DNA of 64,000 bases from Drosophila pseudoobscura (GCF_009870125.1 NC_046683.1:54265869-54329868), one strand, 5' to 3'; positions 24,944-38,613 are shown, numbered from the stretch's first letter. Notes: a model not told the origin generated them from the sequence alone. Numbers and translations: made by a program.

Positions 24944-25232
24944 AACGAGTAACGAGTAACTTTGACTTCAATCTTTGGACCGTCTTATACAAAGCGTTTT
25001 AGATAGCATTAAATTCTGAATAAACTTAAAAAATCATAAAAACTTTAAAAATATGTACGAATTTTTATAGTTTTATTTTATTAAATATATTATATTATAT
25101 TAAAACGAGTAACGTGTAACTTTGACGTTAATCTTTGCACCCTATTTCACAATGTGTTTTAGATAGCATTAAATTCTTAATAAGCTTAAAAAATCATAAA
25201 GACCTCAAAAACATGTACGAATTTTTATAGTT
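24944..25232 (+). repeat. Two tandem copies of a 160-base AT-rich unit
   Basis: Positions 24944-25072 and 25104-25232 match with a constant offset of 160 bases. Each copy carries ACGAGTAAC, an ACTTTGAC block, TTTTAGATAGCATTAAATTC, AAAAAATCATAAA and ATGTACGAATTTTTATAG. The first copy starts with three ACGAGTA units. The copies differ at scattered sites. No ORF or transposon motif is visible. It could be a small satellite array or two copies of a short interspersed element. Confidence 0.85.
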
Positions 25233-28200
25233 CCCCCCCACAGAAATAAAAGAGCTAAGCTCAAGGCAAATTTACATTCTTTTTAGGAGACTTAAGCGCC
25301 CAGACCCTTCCAGATCTGCACCTTCCGGCCCGCTTAACATTCAGAACCATGAATTGTTCGACAGTCGGTAGCAGTCAGCCAGGGTAAGAGCCAAGGGCCA
25401 AGAGCACAATCTGCGGTTACGCCCACAAAGCATAATTCAATTTGGTCAATCAAGTGCAACACTTGAGAGCAGTAAGCAGCAAGCAGTAAGTTTTGCGACT
25501 GTACAGTGCACAAATACATTAGACAATGAATTTACATACATACATATATGTATGTACATAGAAATATACATGTATTTATGTATGCATGTATATATGGACG
25601 TATAGCTCCTGCTGCCTATTGAACACGATGAATTTATCGCTCGACATTCTAGTTTATGATTGATGAGAGTTTCGGCAGAGCATTCCCCGAGTGGTTCTGT
25701 GGGGCTCTGGCTTGTGTCTGGCGGGGACATGCAAATGCCAAATGCTAATGAATTCATTCAACATACAACTTCAAAAGTCATAAATACCCCGAGTGCCTGA
25801 CTTCATGCAACGTTAACTGCTCCGTGTGTGTGTGTGTGTGGCAGGAGGTGGAGGAGGACATTCAGGAGGAGACAAACTCATTTCCGTCACTGACACAGTC
25901 ACTGACTTCATTTAATTTTCAAATTTTCAACTCAAGAGTCCAAAACGAGGTTTTGCTTTTTTTGTTTCCCCCATTCAGGGCGGCCGCCTTTTGTTTCAGT
26001 GTAGCAAAGTGAGACGAACGAGGAGAGCGGGACCAAAGGACCCAGCAGCACCACCAGCAGCACCACCAGCAGCAGTCGAGAGCCCAGTCCTGAGTGTCCT
26101 GACTCCCGAGTGCTGGGCAGGAGCCAAAACAGAGTGAAACAAGCAAAATTTATAGCCACGCATAGATGACGGGGTCGGCGACTGTTTTACATTTTTGCAT
26201 TTTTCATGTTTTTCCCTGCCATAAAGTTTCTGTATGCCAGGAGAGATGGTTTGCCTGGACCTGTGTGTGGGAGTGGAAGAATCCCAGCATAAAAAGTATG
26301 ATAAATTAGCATATTACGCATACGCCGTGTATGTTTTTGTGTACATCTGCGGGTGTCTCTGTCTCTGTCGCTGTCGCTGTCTCTGCCTCTGCCTCTGTCG
26401 GGTGTTCTCCTCTGCTGGCCGTCTGTATGCTGCATAATTATGTGCTTAAAACAATTAGTGCGGGGAGCAGAGCAACGGAGTTTAGCGCCTGCCAACAGTG
26501 CATTACGCATACGCCCGGTGCGCTCGGAATCTGACCTGCCAAGAGCTAATACATTTAAGATTCAAATTATGGGCTTAGAACAGTATTCGCATTTGTTTAT
26601 GTGAATATTTTAAAGGCTGTAATTTAATGCCCTCGCCCGAAAATAAAGGAAAATTTCTTCCCGATAAATACCGCCTCTAGAATTTCGATTTATTTATATA
26701 TGCACTTAAATTCCTTTAAACATATCTAATCTTCCGCCTGCTGCTACTTCCGTGCCCCCAGAAGGCATGCCCCTTAACTGCAAAACGGAAAACTGACTCA
26801 ACACGCTCCGATTGCCTTTATTTGAGTTAATTGAAGGGAGACAAAGGGCAAGAACCACAATGACGAGAAGGCATTTTCCCCATTTAATTCAACATTTTGC
26901 GAAATTGTTTACGCATCATTTTCCCCAAGGAAAATGGCTTTGACTGGCAAACGAATGAAACTTTTGCATAATGTTTTGCGGACAGATTCCACTTCATTTA
27001 TCATCGATTTTGGGCCAGAAAACAAAGCCAAAAGCCCACAGAGGCGCACATGAATGGTGCACACAGTGCGATTGTCTTACCCAATTAATTTATTTGTATC
27101 GATGAAAGGCATTATCAAAATGGGAAGAATACCTTTTGAAACCATGTTGAAATGCGCACTCTGGGAAGCATAAATACTCGTATAAATCAAAGGCAAATGT
27201 CTGACGATCTTTGGGGAATCCGCAGCACGCTCGAATCATATTTGTCAGTATCTGCTGCCGCATATGGGATTGGGGAGCCTCATCGCATTCGTCTTAGCTG
27301 GCAGTTTACGCTTATTGTCAATCAATCAGTTTGCCTCGATTTCGTTGCAAAATGTGAGCATATTCCATGCCAGCCAGAAATCCAGGGAGCAACTTCACTT
27401 TTTTTCCACTTCTGTCTGGCGTTTACCCAAATTTGCCTCGTTATTTGTGCTGAAAAATGGTGCGCGTGCCACAAGTACCACTCGTGTGCCACCAAGCATT
27501 CATAGCTGGAAACACACAAAACAAAACAAAACAAGAAAAAAAGTAGATGGGAAAACAGCTCGAAATTTGTTTCCCTTCAAGACTTTGAATCTGAACGGAC
27601 TATCATGCACCTAGTAGGAACGGCATCGACGAACTGCCAACAAATTTATACCAACTCATGGATAATCGTCTGAAACTGAAACTCTTCCATGATTTGATGG
27701 TCGGAATATTCGGCTGGAACTTTTAAAAGGGGACCACCATTAAGTATGCGTTCGGTGCAATCCATAAGCCCAAAAACACATGGCCTTATCATAAGAAACC
27801 GAGCCAAGTGAAGTCAATGCTAACGAGCTGGCTGGCCTTTTGTCGGCTGAAATTTGGTCGAAACTGACTGGGCCGGGATCCAGACACGGACCCGTACCCG
27901 GACCCGGACCCGGAGTTCCCGAAGCAACGCTCCTCTGCAACGCTCCTCTCTCCCGCTCCCTGAGGAGGACGCACAAGTGCACTTTAGTTTTCAATTTTTG
28001 TCCTCTCATAATGCGACGCTCTGGCTTCTTCATACATATGTATATACATATATTTTTTGCTTTTGCTTTTTCTGTTTTCTGTTTTTTTTTTATTTCTTTT
28101 TTTCTTTTCTTTGCTTTTCTGCTTTCTGTGTATTCAGAGGCACCCGTACTGCAGCTATTGAGCAAATATCTTCAAATGGATTTTAAAATCCCAGCCAGAG

Positions 28201-31200
28201 GAGTGGGCGGTGGTGCGGGCGTGCTGGAAATGTGAGTCAAAGGTTACCTTGGGGATGCATTCAGCAGAATTTCTGCACTAATGGAAAAGTAAAAGCTGCG
28301 AAACGAGTTAGCAGATACATATACATATACATACATATATATCATAATACGTCGGGTCGTTGTGGTGCCCCCCGAAAATCACTTAAGCAACTTTTGTACG
28401 GGGGCCCTGGCTCTCGCTCTGGCCCTGGCCCCGCTTACCCCTCCTTGTCCAGCTCCCCCATAAAGGGAAATGACAACTGGCTGGCTCTCTCTTCGTTCTG
28501 TTGACTTAGGATGCGGAAACAAGCTGGCCCCAGAGTCAATCAGATTATTAGGCCAGGCCGCAAAGCCACCAGCCACCAGCCACTCGCCAGCAGACCAGAA
28601 GACTAGCAGACCAGCAGACAGATGGAGCAACTGACCCACTGACAGATGGACTGGCTGACCCACTGATGGACTGAATGGACTGGATGGACTGGTTGGACTA
28701 GCTGACAGCTTGATTTATCAGCCAGCAGCTAGATTTGGATGGGGGGCTCTTGCACCGTTCTTCCATTAAGACAAGTGCAAGGTCTTCTAACTAAGAGTAT
28801 TTTAAAATTGTTCACTCGTTTTTCCCCGAACAGCCAACAGCCACCAGCCACCAGCCAACAGGCACGTGCCCCGGTCCGATCCGATCCGGCTCGGTCCGGT
28901 ACGGTACGCTTTGGGCCCAATGAGAGCAACTAAAGTAGACAATTTGTTGGCGGTCTGGTTGACTTACTAATGAGGCAAGTCCGTGTCCTGTTCCTGTTCT
29001 TTGGTTTCCTTTCCTGGCTGCATCAAACTGATTAAAAAACGTCCAGCAATCTTTGGGGAAAAGCACAAGAAAAACGGCTGGAAAAAGCTAAGATAAATAA
29101 CAAGAAATTCTAGCTGCTTCATTCCGCTGATTTTCTAGTTGATTGGACGAAACTTGGACGAACCGTAGGGTAAGACAGGGAAATACGCTTGCTATTTGTG
29201 GATCCACAATTAGATGGATGGACCACTCCATTGAGTAGAAGCCAGCCAGCTCCTTTAAAAGGGACTCCCAAGGAGTCCAGAGTCGAGGATTGTGAGGGAT
29301 CCACCCGGAGGTTGTTGGCGCCCGCATCGTCCGCATCGTCGGCATCGTCGTCATCATCAAAGCGAATGGCGGTGACATTGGATGAAAGTGAATTTGTGGG
29401 TCAAGCAAGCGTTAAATGGAAAACTTTTGCCTTCAAAAACTTCAACTGTTGGCTGTACTGTTAGCGGGAAAGCGGAAAAACGGAAAAGCGTAGCGACTGT
29501 CCGTTGAAGAAGTATGAGGATTTCCTTGCTTTGGAAGCTACTGCGGATAAATTGTACATGGCGACCATGAAAACACTCGAGGAATATTAAAACAAATGAA
29601 GCCAACTGAAGGACTGTTCGCTCTCTCCCTCTACGTTGCTCTACAGCTCTCGGACCCTGCTCTGGAGAACATTCCTTTCAGTTTTTCTTCCTGTTTGCGT
29701 TTGGTTAATGAAGCTGGGCACGGGCTTGGCTTTGGCTTTGGCTTTGGGTGTGGGTTTTGGGGTTTTGTACCCACTCACTCAAGGAAATTTCTGCTCTTTT
29801 ATGCAAACACGTACGACCCATTTAATTTGGCGAAAAGCGACCGCGTATATGGGCCTGCCAGAAAAATACGTGATAAGCAAATTCATAAACCATTAAGACG
29901 GTTGCGCCGCTGCCTTGCGCTGCCTTGCCGAAAATATGTGTGTGGGGTGAAAATGGAGCTAACGTCAGCGCAAAAGTGCAAATTTTCAAGGAGTTTTCAT
30001 ACCGACTGGGGGGGACGCGGGGAATACCCTACACAAGTTGGCTCTGGAAAGCCCCCACAGAAAGTGGGAGCCTGCTAAAGGCAATCATCTGCTGATCAGA
30101 TGGAGTGGCAGATCCTCTATTATCGAGCGTCGAGCGACTGGTTACAGCCAAGTAGGTATTCAGCTAGGGAGTTCTGTGAGAACCTCCTTATAAACCATCC
30201 CTTTTTGGTGTCTTATCGGCCCAAAGGCCCATCTCAAGTGGTGCCTAAGTGAAAATTTCCTTTCGAGAATATAGGTTTCTGATCTAAGGGTCCTATGGCA
30301 TGCCACACAGATCGATAAGTAGAGATCGTAGCCCTGTGCGAGTGTGGCAATGCCTTCCCATAGCAGATATGCCCTAATGATAATACCCTGCACCTAAAAA
30401 ATGGTATCCGCTGCTCGTTTCATGTGCGGTTTCATTAAATTTTATAACAAGCATTTTATATACATAATATCAAGTTTTTTCTTCGTTCTCTGACTTTTTG
30501 CCTAGACGCGAGTTTGTTGGTTGGTTAAGTTAAGTGAGAGATGGGGTTGAGAGAGGGTGGGGAGAGTGGGTGGCCGCCTAATTGAGGCAGTTGAGAATTG
30601 GAAAAAAAATATGAAAAAAACCAGCATACATGAGGTGCCACGCGAAGGCGTGGGGAAATGGTATGGTATGGTATGGTATGGCATGGCATGGCGTGGATCC
30701 TTTCAAGTTTTCCTGCATGAATGCTAAATGCTGGCAGCCGAGAGAGATCCATTCAGGGTACTCTTGAGGACTTGCCACAAGTCAAAGAATTCAAGCGGGT
30801 GGGCGGTGTGGCACTTAAAGCGGCATCTCTAAGGGGGGTGGGTAGTTGGTTGGGGAGTGGGGGGTGGTGGGGGTTTGTGGAAGGGTTTACGGAGGGGTTT
30901 GTTCTCTTTATCTTTTGACTCGCATTCCAATTATCATATTAAATCAGTTGTAAGTCATTTCACGTGTATATATTTGCACAACTTATGCGAGACTCCGAGA
31001 AGGACATCAGCAACGAGTCCGGATAATCCTTTCAGCCGAAAAGGAGCCCTCACTCACACAAACGCACACACACACACACGTATGTGTGTTCGTTTACTCG
31101 TAAGTGGAGAGAGGCTGATAGAGAGGGACAAATACGTATCAACGGCGAGCCAAGTGGAAAACGTGGATGGGAAAAATTCAGTTGACATTTCCCTGAAATG

Positions 31201-34200
31201 CAGTTAATGGGAATGCTCGCCCTGGCCATCTCTGAAGATAACGATTGCTAATGGGGGGCGGCCACCGCCACGGCTCCGGTTCGTGGTGGGATTCCCCTTT
31301 GACAGAGTCACCTAGGGATAATGAGCTCAGGGCCGAGCATCAGCAGAAAAGAGGCATCGTCGCGAGAGGCGACGGGAATGTTCTTTTCAGCAGGTGTGGC
31401 TCAGATGGAAAAGGTTAACCATATATAGCATTGGTTGCAGAAGAATCTAAATTAATTAAATGCAATTGAATTGAATAAACTACAGATGAAATGCAATGGA
31501 GCAGAGCAGACTGGGGCTCTAGAAAAGAGCTTTGTATGCATGGAATACTGATACATTTCGGTTTGGCTTCCAGGCCTTCAGGCCGATTCCATCCCTTTAA
31601 TTAAAAAGAACCCTAATTAAATTCTTCTGTAAGGCATCACAAAACAGGCATTGTTCTGTTTGTTAACACGTTTCAAAGACACGAGTGTGGTCTGCAAATA
31701 ATCAACTAAAATATCAGCTAACAAACAATATCAATCAAAATGAAATCAAATGCTGCACAGACAACACCCCCCCAACCCACACCAACCACTCGTACAACCC
31801 TGTGTTCAGCGCCTCCCCGAAGTTCCTCCATTAGCCGCATTTATGTTACAGATTTAACTTTCTACGTGCAACGCCAATTTGATTGCTCATATGAGTATGT
31901 GGATGCGATGATGGCGAAGGAAGGTGGCAGTTGGCAGGTGGCAGGTGGCAGGTGAATGGCGGCAAGGTAGAGACGCCGGTTGGCGGATGGCGAATGGCGG
32001 AGGTTGTATGTATGAGTGAAAGTCAGTCGCTCACCCACTCACTGAGCCAGTCAGTCGTCAGGGGCGAAGCCGAGTCGAGCACTCGAGCGCGAAATAAGCT
32101 GTGGCTGATGGACTGAGGTAAATGAACAGTGGAGCAGAGAAGTTGGAGACGATGCCACGATGACATGGCGATGGAGACGACACGGTGGAGGAGCAGCCAC
32201 CAGACAGCAGTTGAACAATGGCAACAACAGTAACAGCAACAGCAACAGCAAGAGCAACAGCAACAGATTGATAACTGGAAATACATTGAGAGAAAGTCAA
32301 AAGTCTCCTCCATAATTATTATAAATTTCCTTATGCTTGTGCTCTCAGTGTAGCTGTTGCGCAGGAAAGGTACGCTCTCGCAGAGCTGTCTCGTATATGG
32401 AAATCCATTTGGACTGTTAATGTGACATTTTGTCATTAAAATTTCAGGAGGCGCGACTCAGACAAAGCATAATATTGTTACGAGTATTATTATTTGGCCT
32501 CGTGTTTGGCCAGAAATGGCAGTTGGCTTGTGTGTTTCTGGGCGGCAACAGCTGCCAGCAGCTGCTATAAGGACGGAGGCAGCAATTGACTCGACCCGAC
32601 CCGACTCAACTTGATTCTCCCCTCTCGCGCCCTTCCACCTAGGGCCATACAACATTGCGTATGCGTAATGTGAGCCACTGGTGTTCCTGTTCCTGCTGTT
32701 CCTACTGCTGCTGCTGCTGCTTCTGGTACTCGTTCTGGTGCTTCATTCAAATTAAATTTGCCCAGGGTCATGCGAGTGCTGGTACTGGCTCTGGCTCTGG
32801 CTCTGTTACTGGTACTCGTGGATGACTCTCATATGCCAACTGTGGGGGGAGGGGGGGGTAGCAAATAAAAGGAGGGAAATCGGTGAAGATGGCACCAGAA
32901 GTGTAGTACCATCAAGAGCTGAGCAAATTGGCAAATAAAATTTTTAGAAGCGCCAAAGAAATGTAAAAAGTTGACTCCCGAGTTAGGGAGAAGTTCCCAG
33001 AGTTTCAGAGTTCTCTTCTCTGTTTGGCAACGGAGAGAGCGATAGAGAGAGCGATAGAGAGAGAGAGAGAGAGAGAGAGGGGGGGAAAAAACCAACTTTC
33101 GTGTGTGTGTAATTAAATTTACTTGTTGCTGGAAATATTTTCCACCCTACCCTGCCCACCCCTCCCTCAGCACTCTTTTTCTGTTAGTCACCCCCAGCAA
33201 CTAAGGCAATCGGAAGCTGAAGCTGAAGCCGAAGCTGAAGAAGCCCCAAGGAGAAGTGACACTAATTAAATGCCCATGGAGCGGATGTTTATTTGTACAG
33301 GAAGGAGCAGCAGCAGCAGCAGCATCAGCATCAGCATCAGACATATTGCCATTTGAGTTTGCCTTTAAATGATGGAAAATATCTACAGCTGCAGCTGTAG
33401 CTACAGATACAGCTACAGCTACAGCCTGCACCTCCTCGACATCGACGTCAGCAATTTTGCATCCTTCTGGTTCTATGCAAATTTTTGGGCCAAAAACTCG
33501 CCTTTCCTCTCCTTTCTGAGGAAGTGTCGCATGGTTTGGCCTCTGACGTTTCCACACACACAATTAAGTTGATTTGTTGCCTGTTGCGGTCAAAGCTAAC
33601 GAAGGCGCCTCGTCTCGTCTCGTCTCGACTCGACTCGCCTCACAGGGACTCCACTTAATGGGAAGGATGTGTCTATAGGAAATGCGTTATCCAGCTCTAA
33701 ATGTGTGTGTCCAAGAGTGCTTCCTCAGTGGGTGTGCTGTGTGTGTCTGTGTGTTTGATTGCAATTTTCGGGACCAGATGGAAGTGCTGCCGATTCCCAA
33801 AAAAAATTCAGAAGAACTTAAATGGTACTCATAAAGGGACAGAGAGAGAGAGAGAGAGAGGGGACCACTCTCTCTTATATCTTATACCTTATTAATTCCT
33901 TAAAGTCGAGGACCCAACAAATCATCATTAAATTCCAAACCATTGTGTTTACAAATCGTCACAAAGCATTGGGAGCGCCATGCTACAGAAAAACTTATGG
34001 CAATCATATAATAAAGGGAAAACAACCAGAAGGAGAAACATAAAGCAAGCGGACGGGAGGGGACGGTAGGGGACGAGAGGGGGAGATGGAAAACTTTCGC
34101 CAGCCATGTGTCTCGCCGACTGCACTGCGTTCGAGAGCTCTCTTCCCCGGCGTACGTACGTGTTTGCACTGGCAAAACACACAATAAAAGTAGCACAAAG

Positions 34201-34351
34201 GAGCGAAGGAGGCGACGGGGGCGACGGAGACGACGGGGGCGATGGATGGTCCAGAGGACAAGTTTAAAGTGCTGCAAATTGCATTGGAAAAGCGTTCTTT
34301 AAGGATAACAAAAACAGCAGCGAAAACAATTTCAAGATGCCTTTCTTTCAC

Positions 34352-34386
<35 letters not shown>

Positions 34387-34568
34387 GGGGGGGCAATTTT
34401 ATGGAAACAATGAAATGGAAACTTCACTCATGAAATATTCAAAGTGAGATTTGCGTCTGCTGTAGGGTTCTGCCGTGTGGTTAAATTTCAAAACAAGGAA
34501 AAACTAAAAGAATGCCGGCCAGGAGCAAGCCGAAGCATGGCACACCCTCATCGGGGGGGGCGATCGAT
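25233..34568. other. Large noncoding stretch (gene desert or intron)
   Basis: About 9.3 kb with no supported exon. It is dense in simple repeats: CATA/TATG at 25538-25600, CAG/CAC at 26043-26076, CTCTGTCG near 26358-26400, GGACCC at 27889-27914, and GGTATGGTATGGCATGG at 30659-30693. There are also TGGCAGGTGGCAGG at 31926-31955, CAACAG at 32223-32265, GA at 33051-33079, 33841-33860 and 34351-34388, and CAGCTACAG at 33387-33425. The many GA/CT tracts could bind GAGA-type factors, which is inference only. The CAGCAGCATCAGCATCAG stretch near 33305-33340 makes a spurious ORF on the minus strand. Confidence 0.4.
28970..29035 (+). CDS. Possible micro-ORF with a hydrophobic core
   Basis: An ATG opens a 21-codon frame with a basic start (MRQVR) and then a strongly hydrophobic run (VLFLFFGFLSWL), so it looks like an isolated signal peptide or a single membrane segment. 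There is no second exon that I can join to it and no conserved context. Chance is quite likely in this much noncoding DNA. Confidence 0.12.
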   Translation: MRQVRVLFLFFGFLSWLHQTD

Positions 34569-35511
34569 CTACAGCCGCTGATCGTGGAGCGGCGCCTTCT
34601 TCTCGTGCAACAGCTCCGTGTAGGGCAGCTTGCGGCGCAGCTGGGGCGATATCTTCTTGCAGTGGCACAGCTGGTGGATGTGCAGCGTGCGCTCGAGGTC
34701 GAACTTGCGGTCGCAGTACTTGCACAGGTGGCCGCTGGTCAGGGTCGTGTTGCTGCCACGGGGACGGTGGGAGCGGAAGCGCACGGAAAAGTCCTCGTCG
34801 TGGGTGCGACGGTGGGCGCCGAGCAGCGACTTGATCTGGAACTTGGCCCCGCACACGCCGCACGTGAAGCCACCACTGGCCTTCGGGCTCATCTGCTGGC
34901 GCCCATAGACGCCGCTCAGGCGGCGCTCCGCCTGCTCGGCCTCCAGCACCACATCCTGCAAGCGGCGGGACAGTGACTCCATCTCGCTGTCCTCCTGATC
35001 ATCGCTGATGGACAGCCCGTTGCGCCGGTCCGAATCGAGGACTGCTTTGGGCGAGGGGGAACATAAACACCGTGCCACAGTTCCTAATGGGTCACTTACC
35101 GTTGTAACTGCCGCGGCTACGGATCTTGTCGCCGCCGCCACTGCCTGCCGCCTCCTGCGACAGATGCTTCTTGGTGTGCTTCCCGTCGCCGCGTCCTTTG
35201 CCGCCGCTGCCGCTGCCGCTGCGGCCCTCCAGTGCCTGGCGACGAACCGCCCGCGATGGCGCTGCCACGCGGTTCGACTCCGACAGGTAAATCAGCTTGC
35301 GCTCGACGGCCTTGCGGGCGTTCTCCACGTCCGCCTCGATGCCCTCCGGGCGCAGGAGGATCTCCGAGTCGTCCTCGAGTCCCGCCATGGTGCGGCTGGT
35401 GTTGCTGCTGCTGTATGCGTGCTCGTGTTCGTGAATGTGCAGCCGCGACTGTTGCGAGTCACGTTTCATTTTTCTAGCTAGTTTTGTTACTTTCTGACCG
35501 AAAATTTCCAT
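34569..35511 (-). CDS. Two-finger C2H2 zinc-finger protein
   Basis: Two exons on the minus strand, 35511-35100 and 35041-34569, joined over a 58-base GT-AG intron (GTAAGT donor), give 294 residues. The N-terminal half is polar and low-complexity: HIHEHEHAY, then a GSGSGGKGRG stretch, then an acidic patch (SDDQEDSEMES) and a likely helix (LQDVVLEAEQAERRL). Two C2H2 fingers follow: CGVCGAKFQIKSLLGAHRRTH at about residues 207-227 (C-x2-C-x12-H-x3-H), and a second with the same spacing beginning CKYCDRKFDLERTL at about 251-271. They are separated by about 23 residues without the usual TGEKP linker, so they probably act separately. A basic tail follows. This suggests a nuclear DNA- or RNA-binding protein of unknown target. 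I do not recognise a named orthologue. The start codon at 35511 is the first ATG of the open frame. Confidence 0.85.
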
Positions 35512-36398
35512 TTTATTGGGGGTTCTGCTGTGCTATGTCTATGTCTACTAGTAATGTTGTTTGCTGTTCGACTCCAGCTAAAGGAATGATCAAACGAGAG
35601 ACTCTGAAACACTGATGGAAGGAAAACGGAACGCCACCTTGATTAGGAGAAACCAAAAATGTCAATTTTTTTGAGGGGATCCTGAGACACGGTGTACTTG
35701 CTGCTCGTCAATACCTTCGGGGCGGCTGAGTCGGTCCCAGAAACACAATCTTTGTCAAGCCGAAGACGGTCCCAAGACCATATACTGTCCATCCCCGACT
35801 GTAGTGCTAAACAGTTGAGAGCTTAGACTCATCCCTACTCGCCCTTCGTCATAGTCTTGGCGTGGGTTAGGGTATACTGGTGCATATAAAATGCTGCCGT
35901 AGCTTGGTCGAAAAACAAAGGGCAAAAGGCCAAGAGAAGCAAATTGTTTGCTTAATACGGAGCTGTTGTTCGTTTAAGTTTTCCTTGTTCCGAAGGATAG
36001 TTGGCCCTGACAGGGCTGGGGCCAGAATGTAATTGAAACTCCAGATAGCCATAGATTGTACCTGTTACGACCCAATCTGGGATCTCCCTGGTAGAAAGTT
36101 GTGTATGGGGGGGCGTAAAGTGGAAAGTCATATGGGAAGTTTGCTTCTTTTTTATTTATTTGTTTGTATTGTGCATATTTTAATGGGTTCTTTCATTAGT
36201 TTTTGAGTTATGCATGGACTTTGGAATTAGTCTTCTTGGATTTTATTGAGAAATTACTTTTGGAAGTCACTTCTTCTTTCGCCTTTTCTGTTAAATATCC
36301 ATCCAATCCGCCTGGTTACCCTGCCTTCCGTGTGTGCAAGTGTTTCATTCGGTATAAATGTATTCTGCTAACTAAAATAGCGCAAATTGTACAGATCT
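35512..36398. other. Intergenic spacer upstream of the zinc-finger gene
   Basis: It must hold the 5' flank and promoter of the zinc-finger gene (minus strand) and the 3' end of the first DUF229 gene. ATTTATT at 36161-36167 gives AATAAAT on the minus strand, which may be the polyadenylation signal of that gene. The middle part (35640-35890) includes GGGTATACTGG and may be an old DINE-type fragment. No exon is seen. Confidence 0.4.
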
Positions 36399-38613
36399 TT
36401 ACTGATATATTCGAATTCTACCGACAACATGATCATTCGAATCATCATATTCGTCCTCTTGATCCGCTATCCATGAGTACTTCACTTTCCGTACTTTGGA
36501 ACTTTCATCAACGATTGAGGAACCGTTGCTTTTCTTTTTGCGGCACACACATATTTTCTTGGCCAGCATGTCTTCCACACATTGGGACTCATTGCGGTAG
36601 GAGTTCAAGCGACTGATCCCCTCCAGTTCAATATCCACGTACGTCCCGGTGGGGTCACTGTTGATAACAGACCGAAATTTTCCGCCATTCGGCGAGGTGA
36701 TGAACTGCAACTGAAATGTCTCCATGCCGTCAATGGGACTGACCTCGACTCCAACGCTATCAAAGTGCAGCTGGCGCTTGGACCTCACTAGTTTGCGAAG
36801 GTGCAGTCGCTGACAGTCGGCATCCAGATTCAGCTGAGCCAAATACTTGTTCATTCGATAGACGATCATTCCGGCCAACTTCTTGGTGAAACCAGAGCTG
36901 GACACTGGGACAAAGGTATCGCATGCGCACCAGTGGTAGGGGATGTTGGCTTCGTCACAGCCCCTGTCGCGGGGAACCGTTTCAAAGATTGATTGGCAAC
37001 CATAGCACTCTATGGTCGATACAAATTCAAGACCAGGACGAATCGGCTTCAAAATGGATCTGATGCCCATATGGAGATCATAGGCGGAGGTAAGACGATT
37101 CTTGTTGAGCTGAAGAGCGCGTGCCACCTCTGGATAGCGACGACGGTAGTGGGGCGGCAGATAAATATGCAGCATGGGCAGGCGCTCCTCCAGAAAGCCT
37201 GAAGAGATTTCCGCCAACTCCCCATACCTGGACCCGTGGTCACTGAAGAGTACCACAATGGCCTTGTCGAATAATCCGTACTCCTTGAACTGTTCCAAGT
37301 ATTTGACGAAGATCCCATCCAGAAGTTCGCCCCCTCTGGGATGGTCATGGGTGCAGCTGCTCGTCCAGAAGAGACCGAACAGGGGCTTCGACGTTTCCTT
37401 CACAAAGCGCTGGATCAGCTGCTTGGCATAATCAAAGACGTAGCTGAAGCTTGTCCTCCGCCCCACACAGTATTTCTGGTCAAACCAGTCGACGGTTTCG
37501 AGCACATGGTCGAGGATCATCAGGAATGGACGAAGGTAGAAGTCGACCGGCTTCCGCGTAAAGCCCGACTTCAAATAGTTGAATGTCGATATAGCGGGAA
37601 GGTCTTCCGCATAGGCAGTCAGGTAGCCGGCATTGTGAAAGTGGTCCCACAAGTACGTGACGAAGTCAAAGCAGCCAGGATGCTTTAAGTTACAGTTCCT
37701 TGACCACTCCTTTGTGCTGCGACCCGTCAGGACGGCCAGTAGATTGGGCAGGGTGTTGTCTCCCACTTTGTTGTACCCCTCCATCTCATACCAGCCCTGC
37801 TGACTGGTGAACTGCGAGGTGAGAGGCATGGTCCGACGGTAGTTCATCCGGGACATGCTGTCGACGCCAAAGAGGAAGACACTGGGATAGTGGATGCCGC
37901 GCCAGTCATCGCTCGTCTCGTTGCGGTCCTCCGGGTACTGTGCGAAGGAGAACGCATCGACCTGCACCACTTGCGAGAGGTTCTTCATTTCATTGCACTG
38001 AACCACCACGCCAAGAAAGTGACGTGGCACAACGAAGTATTCTTCGAAGACTTGAGGACTGTTGGTCCTGGGAAAGAGATCAACTGGGTAAAGTGGCAGC
38101 AGTGGAATGCTGGGGCTCTACTCACATGGCAAATGAATCGTTACTTCCAGGAATTACCTCCCGATAGACACAATGCAAATCGCTACTGTCTGCATATTTC
38201 GTCTTCACGAAATCTTGGTTCACGCGCAATGTATAGTGCCTCGCTTTGCGGTCATAGAGAACGCTGAAAAGGTCCTGATCCATTGAACAGACCTTGAGTG
38301 GAACATCGGACATCACGTCCACTAGTTCGGATTTTAATGGATCGACATAGGGTATCTTGCACCTTGGACTAAATACGAAGAACTTTTCGGCCACACTTTG
38401 TGGTTTCTCCGGTTGGCTTGGTGGTTTCGATGCCCTGCTTGTTTTGGGTGGACTGAAGAGGGTTGTTGGTGGCACATATGTCGTCTCCAATTCGATTATT
38501 TGTGGCGTGTCCGAGGCGGACCGAGGATCGCCATTGTAATTGCGAAACATGAAGATCAGAATCAGGACGATGGCACAAACCATGACTACTCGACTTATAT
38601 TGCATCGGATCAT
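36399..38613 (-). CDS. DUF229 family protein, membrane-anchored, copy 1
   Basis: Two exons on the minus strand, 38613-38126 and 38067-36399, with a 58-base GTGAGT...CAG intron, give 718 residues. DUF229 proteins are large, poorly characterised relatives of the alkaline phosphatase/sulfatase fold. Residues 9-25 (VVMVCAIVLILIFMFRN region) form an uncleaved N-terminal anchor, so the bulk should face the secretory lumen or outside. The linker to about residue 80 is rich in Pro, Ser and Lys. The core has LFGVDSMSRMNYRRTMP (GVDSMSR at 230-236, the nucleophile-loop-like motif), GDNTLPNLLAVLTGR at 265-279, THDHPR at 402-407 and SDHGSRYGE from 438, the metal-binding DHG motif. Cys-rich segments follow (CYGC, CACD). 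The C-terminus is acidic (DQEDEYDDSND). All expected motifs are present, so it is probably active or at least folded. The substrate is unknown. It is the downstream member of a tandem pair with the gene at 39969-42039. Confidence 0.9.

Noticed and set aside
32458..32771. Minus-strand frames of 65 and 68 codons
   Set aside because: Open because of GCTGCTGCT and CTCGACCCGAC repeats; no domain.
34512..34976. 154-codon plus-strand frame opposite the zinc-finger exon
   Set aside because: GC-rich antisense shadow of the zinc-finger gene. The minus strand has the C2H2 motifs and the splice sites.
36582..37431. Plus-strand frames opposite DUF229 copy 1
   Set aside because: They are antisense shadows of the DUF229 coding strand; none has its own start context or motif.
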